In this document: in pieces, positions 1-11,699 of the stretch
How positions within the stretch are numbered: the stretch's first letter is position 1
Layout: each line of letters opens with the position of its first letter
Assembly (NCBI GenBank): GCA_002197995.1
Contig: NGZR01000002.1
Coordinates: 9,238,001-9,302,000 of the forward strand
From: Gaeumannomyces sp. JS-464
Taxonomy: Eukaryota > Ascomycota > Sordariomycetes > Magnaporthales > Magnaporthaceae
DNA: 64,000 nucleotides
Reading direction: 5' to 3'
Notes under the pieces: generated by a model
Told to the model about the DNA's origin: nothing
The model's database searches: none
What the model saw: the letters and a program-made list of their open reading frames with translations, nothing else
Made by a program: the position numbers and the translations under genes

Positions 1-516
1 AAGAAAGATATCTTTAAGCCATTTTACACCCGTTTTATCGTCTGTCCACCCCTTTTGTGTTACGTGGAATTTCCAAGGCTTAAATTTCTTTTAATTTTCC
101 AAAGGAAACCACTGCTTTTATATTAATAAACCTTTGAAAATAACGAGGGGGTCGAGCGCTTTTCCGGTGGCTAAAATGCATTCGATAATGGTCGTTTAAC
201 CTTGCGTGCCGAAGGCTTTTTTGCAACGGCTTGCAGCCTTTAATACCTAAAACGAGGCCGTTAAATCCGAAGCCCTCCATAAGCCCGCACTCGTCGAAAT
301 TGTATTTGTTTTCCGGCTTAATAGCTTTAACGGCAAGCACTTCCAAACGAGGCCACCACGCTTGGATTACCTCCGTTAAAGCGCCGTTAACGCGTGCGTT
401 TTTTATGCGCCGGGCTTTTTGGGTTTTAAAAATCGGGTATCTGGCTAAAAAACGGGCTACCTAACGCTTCCCAAAAGCTTAAAGGTCGCCGCCTTATTCG
501 AAAGTACGGCTAGCGA
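1..516 (-). pseudogene. Pogo-type transposase, C-terminal half (RIP-degraded, cut by window edge)
   Basis: This is the DDE region of a fungal Pogo/Fot1-like transposase, the enzyme that excises and reinserts a DNA transposon. Read on the minus strand, one frame carries the run FLARYPIFK, then ARVNGALTEV, then IKPENKYNFDECGLMEGFG (the first catalytic-Asp block), then WKFHVTQKGWTDDKTG and WLKDIF at the window edge. Several TGG or CAG codons have become TAG or TAA, as RIP produces. The N-terminal half lies at 7787-8044. The two halves are in frame once the intervening retrotransposon and one copy of its 5 bp target duplication are ignored, so this is one transposon split by a later insertion. 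The rest of the DDE domain and the far terminal repeat lie outside the window. Confidence 0.85.
512..516. repeat. Target-site duplication, left copy (AGCGA; right copy GGCGA at 7787-7791)
   Basis: The five bases next to the left LTR are AGCGA and those next to the right LTR are GGCGA. The single difference is the G-to-A change RIP would make on the mutated side, so this is best read as a 5 bp integration duplication aged by RIP. Confidence 0.8.
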
Positions 517-694
517 TATAATAAACCTAGCCATTAGGTGGTCGCTAGTAAGGGTTAAAATGATGTTATTTTAAAAGATAAAAAGGAAAAAAAAAGGCTA
601 TGGGAAAGGTTATATGGTTTTTATATATACACGAGTTGGCTTAAGGGTAACCCTTAAACTGTTACTTTCGTACCCAAAGCACGGAACCATAACA
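517..694 (-). repeat. 3' LTR of nested Gypsy element (RIP-mutated copy)
   Basis: 178 bp matching 7609-7786 along its whole length. It shares the blocks GGTTAAAATGATGTTATTTT, TATACACGAGTTGGCT and CCCAAAGCACGGAACCATAA. Differences from the right copy are mostly G-to-A or C-to-T. Read on the minus strand it begins TGTTATGG; its other end is TATA where the right copy keeps TACA. Confidence 0.92.
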
Positions 695-3299
695 TAACCG
701 CCTTTTCCGGGCTCGCCTTTTTTAATTGTTTCGTTCCTTTCCCGTTTTTCGCGCGTTTCGTTAGCATAAATAGCCCTTTTGTTAAAAGGCTTCGTGCCGT
801 GCTAAGGGGTGTTATTAGTATGTTCGGCCCCGGGTCGGCTTTTAAGTGGGTATTTGGGTCCTTCGTGTTTTAACCCGGGCGTTCCTTCCTTTTTTATCGG
901 TAGCGACGGTTTGCCTTTTGGTTGCTTTATAGTTTTTAATTGCCTCGCTCCTTTTTTCCCTTTTTTATGCTTGCTTTTGGTTGTTTCGCGTAACTTATTT
1001 ATCCTTTTTGCGATTTCGCTTTTGCCAAAAAATTTTCTCGCTCGTTATCGTTTTAACCTTAGCTTTTCGTTTTAACCATTTCCGTTTTTCCTCCGCCTTT
1101 TTTTTTAAATGTTATTTAATAGTTTTCGTTTTTTACTTATTACGGTTACGTTTTCGCTTTATTTCGCCGCCGTCGTCGTTTTGCCTTTTTATGCGATCCT
1201 ATTTTTGGTTTTGGTTTTTTCCGCAATTATCGCGCTTTTATTCCATTATAAACGCTAACTTTTACCCGCACGTTATTTACGATGTTTGCTGCCGCTACCG
1301 CTTTTTTTTCGCTTTTTAACGGTAATAGCGGCGATCCGTTTAAACGCGTAAATTTTTCCGCGCCCGTTTATTATTCGTATTTAACTTATTATGTTTTTTA
1401 GCATAAGCGCGATAAGGGCCGTCGCGCTGCTAACGCGATTAATTTAACGGGTAACTCGTTAAACGAGGAGCACGCGGTTTTTGTTTATTAAAAGTATAAA
1501 TGTAACGCGTGCTTTTAAAAGTTAAAGGTTATTAAGGTTATAGCTTGCAAAAAATACCAACCCGGACAAGCTTACAACCGCTACCGTAAAGGAAAAACAA
1601 CGGGCTGTAATACTTTTAATACTGTTTACGCTTTAAGCTTTGCCTTTCGCCGTGCTTAGCGTAACCTTTTTGTTATAACGATTAATAATTAACATATTTT
1701 TACGCTTAGCGTTTTTTCCGGTAAAGGCTTGCGATTAGTCCTTATTTGCAAGTATTTTATTGCCCATTAGCATTAATCGCGATTTTTTAACGAAATTAAC
1801 GCGAGTTTTAACCGTTAGTATGTTTAAAATGCCGACCTCGCGAAAAACGCTTTAGTTTTTAATAATGCGGTTAGTATTTTTTCCCGTCGTAGTAATTAAA
1901 ACTAACAGTTTATAAATACGTTTATTCGTAGTTTCGGCTTTATGCAAATAATTAGCCCTTCCTCGTATGCTTTTAATAATAGCGTCGTTAATTATCCGCA
2001 AAGGTTTTAAATAAAAGCGGAGCGTTACGCCGAAACGCGCGATAACCGGCTTATTAACGTTATTATTTAAATGGCTAGCAATAACCGTATTTAATTTGGT
2101 AAAAGCTTAACGCGTCGTCGTTTTGCTTATTATTTTAGCTTAAAGCGTTGTAAGCCGTCGCCCTCCTTTCGTACCGCCCGGTACCGTAAAAAGCGTCGTC
2201 GTCGCCGGGATATTAGTCGCAACGGCGGCAACTTTTTTTCCCGTCGGTACCGTTCCTTTTTTAAGCTTAAAAAAAGGAGTCCCTTAGTAATAAAAACGCG
2301 TTTTAATTCCGCTTTTCCTTCGTATTATACGCGCAGGTTTTTTTTTTGGAGTTAGGTTTTAAGCATGGTAATAACTTATCGTGCTAGGGCTTTTTTTTAT
2401 TTTCGTGTTTAAACCGGCGCGCTTTAACCTTAACGTTCGTTTTTGTTTTTCTTTGCTAAATTTCCGAAGCCGGCGCGCTTTTTGCTTTTTATCGCATCGT
2501 TCGTAGTTATAGTTAAACTGGGGGTCGTTTTAGCTTCGTGCTTTTATATGGTGCGCGCCCGCCCGCCTTTCGGCTTTTTTTATCCTTAAGTAGTTAAACC
2601 CCCGTAACGCGCCTTTTTTGTTTACGTAACGCCGCCGTTTGCTTCCTTTTGCTTTACAGTTCGGGACCGTTTTAAATGCGCGCGTTTTTTTATTGCGCTT
2701 CGAAATTTACCATTATCGCTATATTTTCGAAATTTTTTAATGGGTTTTAATCCGTTTTATCCCATTTTACCCATTTTATTAACATTTGCCTTTTTCCCCG
2801 CCTTTTGGCGTTTTTTACTGCTAATATCTTTTTTACGAACCACTTTTTCCGGGGTTCGCTATTTTCCGGTAATAAAACTAGGACGGGGTTTAATCGTATA
2901 TCCGTATTTATTTATAACGAAAGCGGGTCGTTCGCTATTCGTTTAATTAATTCCACGTAAAAGGTAAAGTAAATGTTTTTAAATACATTTAATATAATAT
3001 AATAAAAGGAGTTAAAACCGCAACCATTTCGTATTTATTTGCCATTTAATTTAGCTTTTTATTAAAGCGGTTTATTTTAATATTGCGAAAGGATAGCTAA
3101 ACTTTATCCCTTATTTTGTATTTTTTAGCCGGGCGGCGAAACTTATTCGCTTAGGACTTTTATTATTACTGCGCAAATGCCGCGGTTATTATAGCGAGTT
3201 TTAATCCTTCGCGTAAATGGGTTAGGAAGGCGAAAGCGCGCCTTTTTTTACTAGCTTTAAACGCGTTATTTAGTAAAAGGTATGTTAGGATCGGGTTAA

Positions 3300-3950
3300 T
3301 ATCGAATTTAAAAAGTAAGCGGTTAAGGCTATATCCCGTAATAGTCGAATTTTTATTATTAAACGCGAATTAGCAAGCGTTAAAGTGTTATAACTAATCG
3401 GTTTGCGCGAAAGTGATAAAATAGCGTAAATAATGCTAAACCTTTTGGTTTATTTGTTTTATACCCCGTTTATTTCGGGGTGGAAGGAAATAAAAAGTAA
3501 TTGTTCGATTTCCATTTAAAAATATAGTTTTATCCAAAATTTTCCGACTTAATTCGAACTTTTATCGGATATAATACTATTTGGGAAATTACGGAATCGC
3601 TATTAAATAAAACGGAATTTTATTGCATATTCCTTTGCTTTTATACTATATATAGCTTTTAATTAAATGTATTTTAATAACCTATTAGTAATTACTATTA
3701 AATATTCCGGTTTTTTTTCGGTAGCGGGAAACTTTATTATAAAATTTATCGAAATGTTTTTCCAAAACTGGTTTAAAACCGGAAAAGGGCGTAATAACTT
3801 TTGTTTATATTATTAAACGGGCGGGATTTGCGGCATATGTCGCAATTACGAACGAATCGTGCCATATCCCGTAATATCCCATTTTAATAATAATCCCGGC
3901 ATAAAACGGCGAATATGTTATTTTAACCCGCGTAGTTTACGATCGGAAAA
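3300..3950 (-). pseudogene. Integrase-like remnant of the nested Gypsy element
   Basis: Minus-strand translation gives a zinc-finger-like CDICRKSRPF segment followed by FGKTF/WKNISINFIIKLP-like and EYLIVITNRLLKYI runs, resembling the start of a retroviral-type integrase core. Frame breaks and stops are dense. The boundaries are approximate. Confidence 0.55.
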
Positions 3951-5039
3951 GCGTGTACTTTTTAAATTAAAATGGTAATTAATAGTTTTTAAATTGGAAA
4001 TTATAACCGCCTTTTATATTAAAATGCTTTTTATGCATTAATTTCGCAATTTGCCATTTGCGTTTTTATATTAACTTTTAAAAGAAAACTACGCGCATTT
4101 TGCTGGATTACTATAAGCTTATATTCGTATATTTTATCGCGGCGTAACGTTTTATTTTATAAATTCGCTAAAGCTTATTCGCGGAAAATAATAGCTCCCG
4201 TTAAAAGGGGTATAACGTAAGTGTGGTTTCGTATTAATAATTGGGTTAGGTTAAATGTTAAGGTTTTTTTTCGTATTAGCGTGGCTTTGTTATAAATTTA
4301 GCTCGGGGTAAAATGGTTATAAATACGGAGTTAATACGGAATTTTGCTAACGTTATGCTTTAACCGGGTTGCATTGGTTATAGCAGCGTTATTTTACGTA
4401 TCCCTCCTTTTTCGTCTTGTTTTTTTCGTAATAACGCGTTCGGTAATATTGCGTATTTTTTTAATCGGTATTATAAATTGTAATTAAATTTCGCTAATAT
4501 TTCCGCCTAACGCATTTGTTTTTCGGACATTTTTCGGGGTTTAAAAAAGTATTTTAAGCTTTTATAATTTATAAGGATTAAAAACGGCTTAAATACGTTT
4601 CGTAATTTTGCGTCCTAAGTTTTTAAGCATTTTATTATCGTTAGGAGTTTTTTATCGTAAATGGTATAATTGCGTTATGCGTTGTTTAGTTTAGCGGAAT
4701 GGTAAACAATTGGTCGTTATAAGCCGTTTTTTTTTTAAAATAAGTAACTTTTTAAAACCGTCCCGGAATAATTTAATTCCAGTTTTATATTTTGTTTTGG
4801 GTTTTATTATGCTAATACGGGTGTTTAAATAAACGCTAGCTTTAACCGCTCGAATGCTATATCGATTTTAAAGTCCTATCGGTACGAAATCCCTTTTTTA
4901 GTTAAAATTAGCAATAACGCAGTTAATTCCAAATATTTGTCGATAAAATCTCGGTAAAAATTAGCGAAGCTAAAAAAGCCGCGAAATTTTTTAAGTTTTT
5001 TTAACGCTTTTTAATCGCGAATCGCGCGGATTTTTTTAA

Positions 5040-5470
5040 ATTGGTTTAAATTCTTTCGCTTGCTTTAATTATAAACCCCAAATATTTAACTTTTTGCATT
5101 ACGAAATTGCTTTTTTCCAGGTTTAAGTTTAACCCGGCGTTTTTTAACCGACGGAAAACTTTTTTCATTTTTTTTTTATAATTTTTGCAAAATCCCGAGG
5201 AAAAAATAAGCACGTTATTTAAATATGCTAATACGAAATCGTTAAAAATATTGCTTAAAATACCGTTAATATAGCGTTAAAACGTTATTAGGGCTTTTGC
5301 AAAGCCGAACGGGCATATTAGCTATTCGAATAATTTAAATCGTATTTAAAACGCTATTAAATGTTTTTCGCCTTTTATTACCCGGATTTTATAAAAAACG
5401 GCTTTAACGTCCATTTTCGTAAACCATTTCGCTTTTAATAAAAAGCGGAATGTTTTTTTACTAACGGTAA
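5040..5470 (-). pseudogene. Reverse transcriptase remnant of the nested Gypsy element
   Basis: On the minus strand the translation includes FTKMDVKAVFYKIR, then CPFGFAKA, then AYLNNVLIFSS, then a run with LNLEKSNFVMQKVKYLGFII. These match the fingers, palm and thumb blocks of Ty3/Gypsy reverse transcriptase. The two catalytic aspartates of YLDD are both read as asparagine (GAC to AAC), so the enzyme is dead apart from its stop codons. Confidence 0.85.
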
Positions 5471-7608
5471 AAAATAGCGATTTTAAAGCGTAATCGCGTT
5501 AAATGCACGGTAATCCACGCATAAACGCTAGCTTTTTAACTGTTTGCGTATTATTAAAATAAGCGCGGTTACCGGGGATAAATTAGCGCGGATCCAGCTT
5601 TTATTTATTAAATCGGTAATTTATTTGCGCAATTTTAAAAGTTATTCCCTCGGTATGCTATATAAGCGTTTTTAAAAAAAGTTCGGAATAAAGCCGTCGT
5701 CGTTTTTTTTTAACTTAATATGGTGGTTTAAATTCCCCCGGTGTAAAAGCAACTTTAATGCTTTCGTTTTATCGAAAAGGTCGGCGAACTCCGTTAATTT
5801 TAAAGCAGCTTAGGTTTTAACCGGTTAAGCGGTGGTATTTTAACGGTAAGCTATAATATTCGTATTATTTCTTTAAAAAAGGTGGATATAAATTCGTAAC
5901 CTTATTAAAGGTTTCGTTGCTATTTTGGCAAACTGCGGCGAAAATACTGCCGATAACTACCGGGATTTTTCCGGGGTTAATCGGGCTTTCGCTTTTTTAA
6001 TTACGAATTAGCTTATTGCTTTTATTCGTAAACAGCTTAAAGCCGCGTTAAAAGTAACTTATTCGTGCTTTATTTACGGAAATTTTAAAATAACGTCCCG
6101 TGGCATGCCTGGAATAATGTAAAATAGGATAAGCTTTATTTAACCATTTATATCCATTTTACATTTAACAAAGTACCTAATGGCTGGCGGGGTTTTATTT
6201 AAAACCGTTCCAGTTGTTATGGTTTATAAAGTCGTATTTTTCGATTTTGGAGTTTTATCGCAAATTTTTCGCTTATTACCGCGTAATATTCGCACTTTAA
6301 ATTTACTTATGCATTAATAAATTGGGAAAAGTTAAGCAATATCGGGATTAAAAACGGGGGGCCGTTTATACTTCGTTCGATTTTTTTTAATTCGTTTTTC
6401 CATTTTCTTTTAAATGGTTTATTAGTTACAATTTATGTCCGTTGCCGCAATTTCCCTTTTTAACTAAGTTTTTTATTAAGGGCTACTTTTTTCCCCTTTC
6501 GGTACCGGTGTTTTAAATCGGGGCTAACTTAACCTCTTTCGGCCGTGCCGCGCTTCGGTACCGATAAGCTCGTTACTTGTATTTTTTACTTTTATAATTT
6601 AAATACGCTTCGGATTCCCGTCGCCGCTGGAATTTTCTTGGGATACTTAAAAGGCGCGTGGCTTACGTGGCGGTTATACGTTAATATAAGCCGCGTTAAC
6701 GCTTATTATTAAGGTATCCTTTGTATTTCCTCCGGTATAAGCAAAAACGGGGGGTTATAATGCTTTTTTACCGAATTTATTATTTAAGTTAATCGTTTCC
6801 AATGCTTATGCAATGCGTTTATATACCGTTACCATTTCCTAATAAAAGGTGGTATCGTATAAGCCCGTTACCGCCGTTAAACGGATGCGGTTAAAAATGC
6901 AAAAGCGGAGGTAATTAATTTTAATTTCGTTCGCTTATCCCAATCCGCTAGCGGATGCTAACAGCATTTCGAATTTAATATAAAAGTAAATGAACGTTTA
7001 GCCCGGCTCCATCCGGTAAGCTTCCAGCTTCGTTAAAGTTTGGGCTTTTTTATAAGGGTTATTAAAAATGGTACCGAAATGGAAAATAAAATCGACTGGG
7101 TTATACGTACTATTTAATCCTCCGATTTCGTAATAAAAGCGTACCACATTTTAAATACTTAAAGTTAAATACGTTTAAATGTACTCGAATTTATCGCGGT
7201 TATTTCCGATAAATTCCGCGTTTCGGTTAAGCTTATATTCGACCGCGTTTTTCCAAACGTCGAAACCGCCCCATCGCCGGCGTATAAAGTCGGGTTTTTA
7301 AAAAGCAGCCGTTTCGGTGCGAGGAGTGTTACGTATACGGTTAAAAGTTGGTTTTTTTATTCCGTTATTACCCGCGTGGTATCGTTACGGTGGTCGACGA
7401 AAAGCTTATTAGCGTCGTTTTGGAACTTTTGTTAGTTAAGTTCGGCCGCGGCTAATCGTGCTTAGAGGTTCGCAATAGCAGCGAGTAGCGAGCTTTGTGA
7501 AAGGGGGGTCGGGGCACCAAAGGTAGGAGTTAAGCCCCCGTCGTTGTTCGTGGTGTTTGGTATTGTTATTGTTATAATCCCTTTTAGTAGGAAAAGATCT
7601 TTTAGAAA

Positions 7609-7786
7609 TGTAATAGACCTAACCACTGGGTGGTCGCCAATAGGGGTTAAAATGATGTTATTTTGAAAGATAAGGAGGAAGAAAGAAAAGGCTATGGGAA
7701 AGGTTGTGTGGTTCCTTATATACACGAGTTGGCTCAGGGTGACCCCTGAGCTGTCACTTCCGTGCCCAAAGCACGGAACCATAACA
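7609..7786 (-). repeat. 5' LTR of nested Gypsy element (nearly unmutated copy)
   Basis: 178 bp with the expected TG...CA ends on the minus strand (TGTTATGG ... CTATTACA). It is the reference copy for the RIP-altered LTR at 517-694. A TATATA-like box occurs near its middle (CCTTATATACACG on the plus strand), a plausible start of element transcription. Confidence 0.92.
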
Positions 7787-8044
7787 GGCGATATAGCGCA
7801 ACTTTCCGTGGGTCGGAGGGTACCCTAGAGCGATCTGAACGAGCACCCAATCAGCCAAAAAGAGCTCTTGGAAGGGTCAACGCGTTGACGGTGCGCTTGT
7901 GCACGGCAGGAGGGCAGGCCGCCTCCAATCCGGCGCCGGAGGGTAGACCTCGGGATACCCATGTTTCGAGGCCGACTTAACAGAAGCGCCGGCACGCACG
8001 CCCTCGAGGGCGCACGCGATCTCCGTTTCCGTATATTGCTTCAT
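7787..8044 (-). pseudogene. Pogo-type transposase, N-terminal half
   Basis: The minus strand starts with MKQYTETEIACALEGVRAG, followed in a shifted frame by MGIPRSTLRRRIGG. This is the helix-turn-helix (psq/CENP-B-like) DNA-binding start of fungal Pogo transposases. After a second shift it ends ADWVLVQIALGYPPTHGKLR, directly at the retrotransposon's target duplication. The continuation is at 1-516. At least two frameshifts are present, but there is almost no RIP-type change, in contrast to the other half. The start ATG is at 8042-8044. Confidence 0.8.
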
Positions 8045-8083
8045 GAATGGTCCGGCATCAAAATGCATTAAAAAAGAAGTCAA

Positions 8084-8876
8084 ACGATCAATTACTCGTT
8101 AAATGGCGACGTGTTGAAGTTGACGCGTTGAAAATCGGGTGGTTGGAATTGGGGTGGCCGGAAGTGGGGGTGGCGCAAAACAGGGGTCTTGACTTATCTT
8201 GGCGACGAAGTGGGGAAAAGTGATGGCAGTAGTTGCGATGGAGAGACCACTGCATGGATTCATCACTGATCCTGGGTAGATAAACTACGTCTAGTGGTTG
8301 CAGTGATTGGGCGAACATAGGTGGGTGGTGGGTGTAGGCAGCTGCAATGAGTAATTATACACGGGGGTAGGGAAAACATGTGGAGGATGATCGTGATTCA
8401 CATGGAGCGGAGGATGACAGGAGGCACGGGTGCAGGGAGGGGTTGACGCCCGATTGATATGCGGCTGCAGGAGACGGGGCACACAGCATGACCGTTCGAC
8501 ATCGCACGCCCACTCGACGCCCAGCCTCTCGGCGCGCCCTGCGCCGAGCACCTCTGCAGGTGGCCGAGAGGTCTCGCGTGGCAGGAGACCATGGTGGCCT
8601 GGTCTCGACCGACCGTAGATCTTGGGCCTTGGTAGAACTTGAAGAGCCTGGGACCAGGGGCCATACAGAGCACAAATCGGAAGCGCATATGCAAGAGCTC
8701 GAAATCACGTGGCGGCGTGTTTAGAGGCAGCTTTGCCCAGAGCAAGTGGTGCCCCACCCTGCTGCCTAGAGGTAGCGCCAGGCAGTGGCGCATCTTTGTG
8801 ATATATCCCTCCTCCTCCGTCTCTGGAGAGTCCCCGAATTTTCTCACCCCGAAATCCGATCGCAGAACTCTCTAAC
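8084..8876. other. Intergenic stretch, no supported gene
   Basis: GC-rich flank between the Pogo start and the next gene. Several overlapping frames are open on both strands, but none resembles a protein I recognise. The Pogo terminal inverted repeat should lie here, perhaps in the G-rich segment 8105-8190. Its partner is outside the window, so it cannot be confirmed. Confidence 0.5.
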
Positions 8877-10423
8877 ATGGACGAACGCTCAATCCAGTCC
8901 TGGGAGGCCAGCGGGGGAGTCGACCCCCAAGCCGACTCTCCTTTGTACAGTGGCCGCATCCCCGCCGAGATCCGAATGCTCGTTTTCAGGCACGCGCTGG
9001 CCGAGAATCTCAAGCAAGGCGCTCCATTCAACACACACAGGGACTTCCGTGTCCAGAATAACCATGACGTCGACCCCGACTCAGACGTCGAGGATGAGCA
9101 CACGCCCCTGAGCACCAGCAGAGCCCATGTCGAGCCCGGTGCATCAATCCAGGGGGCACAGGGTAGTGGCAATGGTGACGACAGTGACGTTGGGGAAGAC
9201 GACGAGGACAACGACAACGATGGTAGCAGCGATCCAATGACCGACTCTGATATCGCGTACGAGCCTAGATACATCCATCACCAGCGTGGCGTCTCCCCGT
9301 GGGATCGGCCCGACGCGAAGGCGCCTCGCCTCCCGACGCCGCCGCTGCTGCGCCTGTGTCGCCGCACTTACATGGAGCTGGCTTCATCTGCGACACACCG
9401 GGACGCGTGGAGCGAGGTGCGCGCCTTCCGCGACCGCGGACCGGAGCTCTGGCTGCCGCCCGACGAAGCGCGCCCGCGCCGTGCCAGATTCTACACCCAA
9501 ATGTACTGGCTCGAGAGCTCGCTATACCCAGAGCTCAGAGGCCTGGGCCAGAACCTGCTGAGCAAGGTCCGGGAATTTCGCCTGACCTTCCGTCGCGGAG
9601 ACTGGTGGTGGAACGAGTACAACAACCCGCTGTTCGTCGACCCCTTTGCCGGCCCGCCGCGACGACCACGGCATCCGCACCCTGCTCGCCAATTCTTCCA
9701 CCCAGTCCCGTGGCCCAGCTTTCTTGCCCGCCAACACGAGAGACCACTTTTCCCGCGCCAGCCAGTTCGACTACGACTCCAGCCAGATGGCTGGCGCGCC
9801 CCTTCTGTTCCGGAGCCAGACGTGGGCCATGGCCTTCACGCAGCTTCCGGCGCTCGAGCGCCTCACCATTGACTTCGAGACGTCGGCCGACAAGCGGGCC
9901 GAGATGCAGGCCCTGGTCTACTGGGCTGTGCGGGACTGGGTCTTCCCGATGAGCGCGCCGTGGCACGCCCGCGCCACCGCGGGCAGCGCCGAGCCCGGCT
10001 GGATCGACGCCGTCGACGGCGGCGAGGCGGCCGAGCGGTTCTTGTCGGCCGAGGGCAACCCCGTGCGCAACCAGCTGGCGCGGCCTGGGCCACCAGTACA
10101 GCCAGCGCTGCCCGGCGCCGGGCCACCCTCACCACGGGCTCGGGCGGTTCGCGGCGAACCACGTGGACGAGGCCGGGTGCGACGAGTGCCGGCGGCGCAG
10201 GCGACGGTGGACGCGCAACATCGGCCCGCGGATGCTGGTCTGGACCGCGGTGTGGACGCCGCGCGACGCGCTGCCCGACGGCACGGCCTGGTCCTGCGCG
10301 ACGTGGCAACCGACCACGAACCCATCGCAGAGGGCTCCGTGCCTCGCTATCCCAACACTCCCTTGGCTGGCCGTTCAGCAGCAACAGCGGTGTAGATCCC
10401 AACTTGGACGAGGGACCGAATGA
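8877..10423 (+). pseudogene. DUF7730-like fungal protein, two frameshifts
   Basis: It starts MDERSIQSWEASGG with an early LYSGRIPAEIRMLVFRHAL motif. An acidic low-complexity linker follows (DDSDVGEDDEDNDND), then LLRLCRRTYMELA, then FRLTFRRGDWWWNE. This order (IPxEIR ... CRxxY ... LR-DWW) is typical of a large family of uncharacterised fungal proteins often labelled DUF7730. Near 9655 the frame shifts by one and continues with LPALERLTIDFET. Near 10085 it shifts again and runs through WTRNIGPRMLVWTAVW to a stop at 10423. Either the gene is broken or the assembly carries two 1 bp errors. No introns with good consensus explain the shifts. Function unknown. The family name is from memory of the motif pattern. 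Confidence 0.6.
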
Positions 10424-11108
10424 CCACGGTAGGATCGGCCGATGGGGCTTCCGAGCGCGGAGGACCGCCGCCGAGCTTGCGGGCCTGGTGGCGCCTGCTA
10501 TGGACCAAGAACCGCTCGGCCAACTTTTTCCCGGCGCATCATAGGTCTATTTTAAACCAGAATAATCCGTTTCTTGAGTTTTCGTCTCTTTCACTTCTCT
10601 CCCCCAGATACCGTTCAAGGTGCCGGGGCAGGTAATCAACCGTGACAGAAGGACAATAGCCAATAGCTACAATGCAACGTTTTTTTTTCTTTTTCGTTTT
10701 CCTTTCGCTTCGCATGGTAGCGCATGTGCATGTGTTTAGCTGGGTTGGGGTGCGGGCAAAACGCACGGTGGGTAGCCGCTCGAATTGGCACCTTTAACTT
10801 GCACCACCAACAAAAACAGAAATACAGGGATATGGTAGGATACAGGAACAGGAAAGAACACAGGGACAGAAAAGGAGTTGAGAGAATAATCGAGGCAACG
10901 GGGGTGCCGTCCTTTTTATTTGCCGTGAACCCGCCGGAAACAAACCTGGAGGTCTGCTTTTGGGAATTCGTTTGGCCGCACGACTGCACACACTTGAAAA
11001 TGCAAGTATATTGAGACTACCTACACATTGAAGGTAGGTGCACAGGTGGTTCTATCCTCCGGTTAGGGTCTTTTGCATCGCTGTTGTCAATGGACCACCT
11101 GGCTGGGG
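10424..11108. other. Intergenic stretch, no supported gene
   Basis: Between two convergent genes. It contains a T-rich run near 10680-10700 and no open frame with recognisable content. Confidence 0.5.
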
Positions 11109-11699
11109 TTAGAAACAGGCAGAGTACGGGATCCCCCTATGGTCCTCGGCGTTCAGCGGATCAGGAGATCTGTCTGGAATCTCCTTCCGGATAGGGATGA
11201 GAATATTCGTGACTTCCTTGTCCGACTCCCGAGCCGTTCTCTTCCTGACCTCCCTCGACAGCGCCGTCACGTTCTCGGCATATGTCGTGCTGCCCGTGGC
11301 ATGGACCACGGCCGTCTTGATGTCGTGACCGAGCCCGCTCGGGTTCCACTTTGGCCGCGGCCTGCCGCTCGCCGCGGCGCAGGCGTCCGTGACCCTCGTG
11401 GAAACGACATCGTGCGCCAGGCCGATCAGGTAGTTGGCCCGGAGGTGCGGCAGGACCTGGTCCAGTAGATCATACTGCCGCTCGAAGGTGAGCGCAATCT
11501 CGTCCGATAGCCGACTGAGGTATGGGCCCTTGATCATGTCGTCTGCCTTCGCCCTGAAGCCGGACAGGTCGACGGCGTGCCCGTCCTCGGTTCTGATGGG
11601 TGCTTCTTGCTCCAGGAGGGACCCGAGCGCCGATATGGCACAGGTGGCGATGACCTCGCTAGCCTCCTGGATCGCCGACTTGTGGTTTGCCGGTATCAT
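11109..11699 (-). CDS. Hypothetical protein, 196 aa
   Basis: A minus-strand frame begins MIPANHKSAIQEASEVIATC and runs uninterrupted to TAA-type termination at 11109. The frame stays open further upstream to 11951, but that extension is low-complexity and probably 5' leader; the ATG at 11699 gives a compact helical-looking protein. No transmembrane segment or signal peptide is evident, and I recognise no domain. It lies next to the terpene locus and could belong to it, but nothing in the sequence shows that. Confidence 0.45.
   Translation of the reverse strand: MIPANHKSAIQEASEVIATCAISALGSLLEQEAPIRTEDGHAVDLSGFRAKADDMIKGPYLSRLSDEIALTFERQYDLLDQVLPHLRANYLIGLAHDVVSTRVTDACAAASGRPRPKWNPSGLGHDIKTAVVHATGSTTYAENVTALSREVRKRTARESDKEVTNILIPIRKEIPDRSPDPLNAEDHRGIPYSACF

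Larger units (their letters stand above)
517..7786 (-). mobile_element. Complete Ty3/Gypsy LTR retrotransposon, RIP-degraded, nested in a Pogo element
   Basis: A 7,270 bp element bounded by two 178 bp LTRs and flanked by a 5 bp target duplication. It is coded on the minus strand, so the 5' LTR is the right one. Minus-strand translation shows degraded reverse transcriptase at about 5470-5040, with the active-site motif read as YLNNVLIF instead of YLDD. Integrase-like sequence lies at about 3950-3300, and a probable Gag region just inside the right LTR. Domain order Gag-RT-INT fits Ty3/Gypsy. Stops are frequent, TpA is abundant, and CpA/TpG is scarce by eye from 1 to about 7450, which is typical of RIP. 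The right LTR and the neighbouring 150 bp are hardly mutated. No open reading frame for a working protein remains. Confidence 0.9.

Noticed and set aside
809..1319. Phe/Arg-rich open frames inside the first retrotransposon
   Set aside because: They are on the non-coding strand of a RIP-mutated element and reflect T-rich composition.
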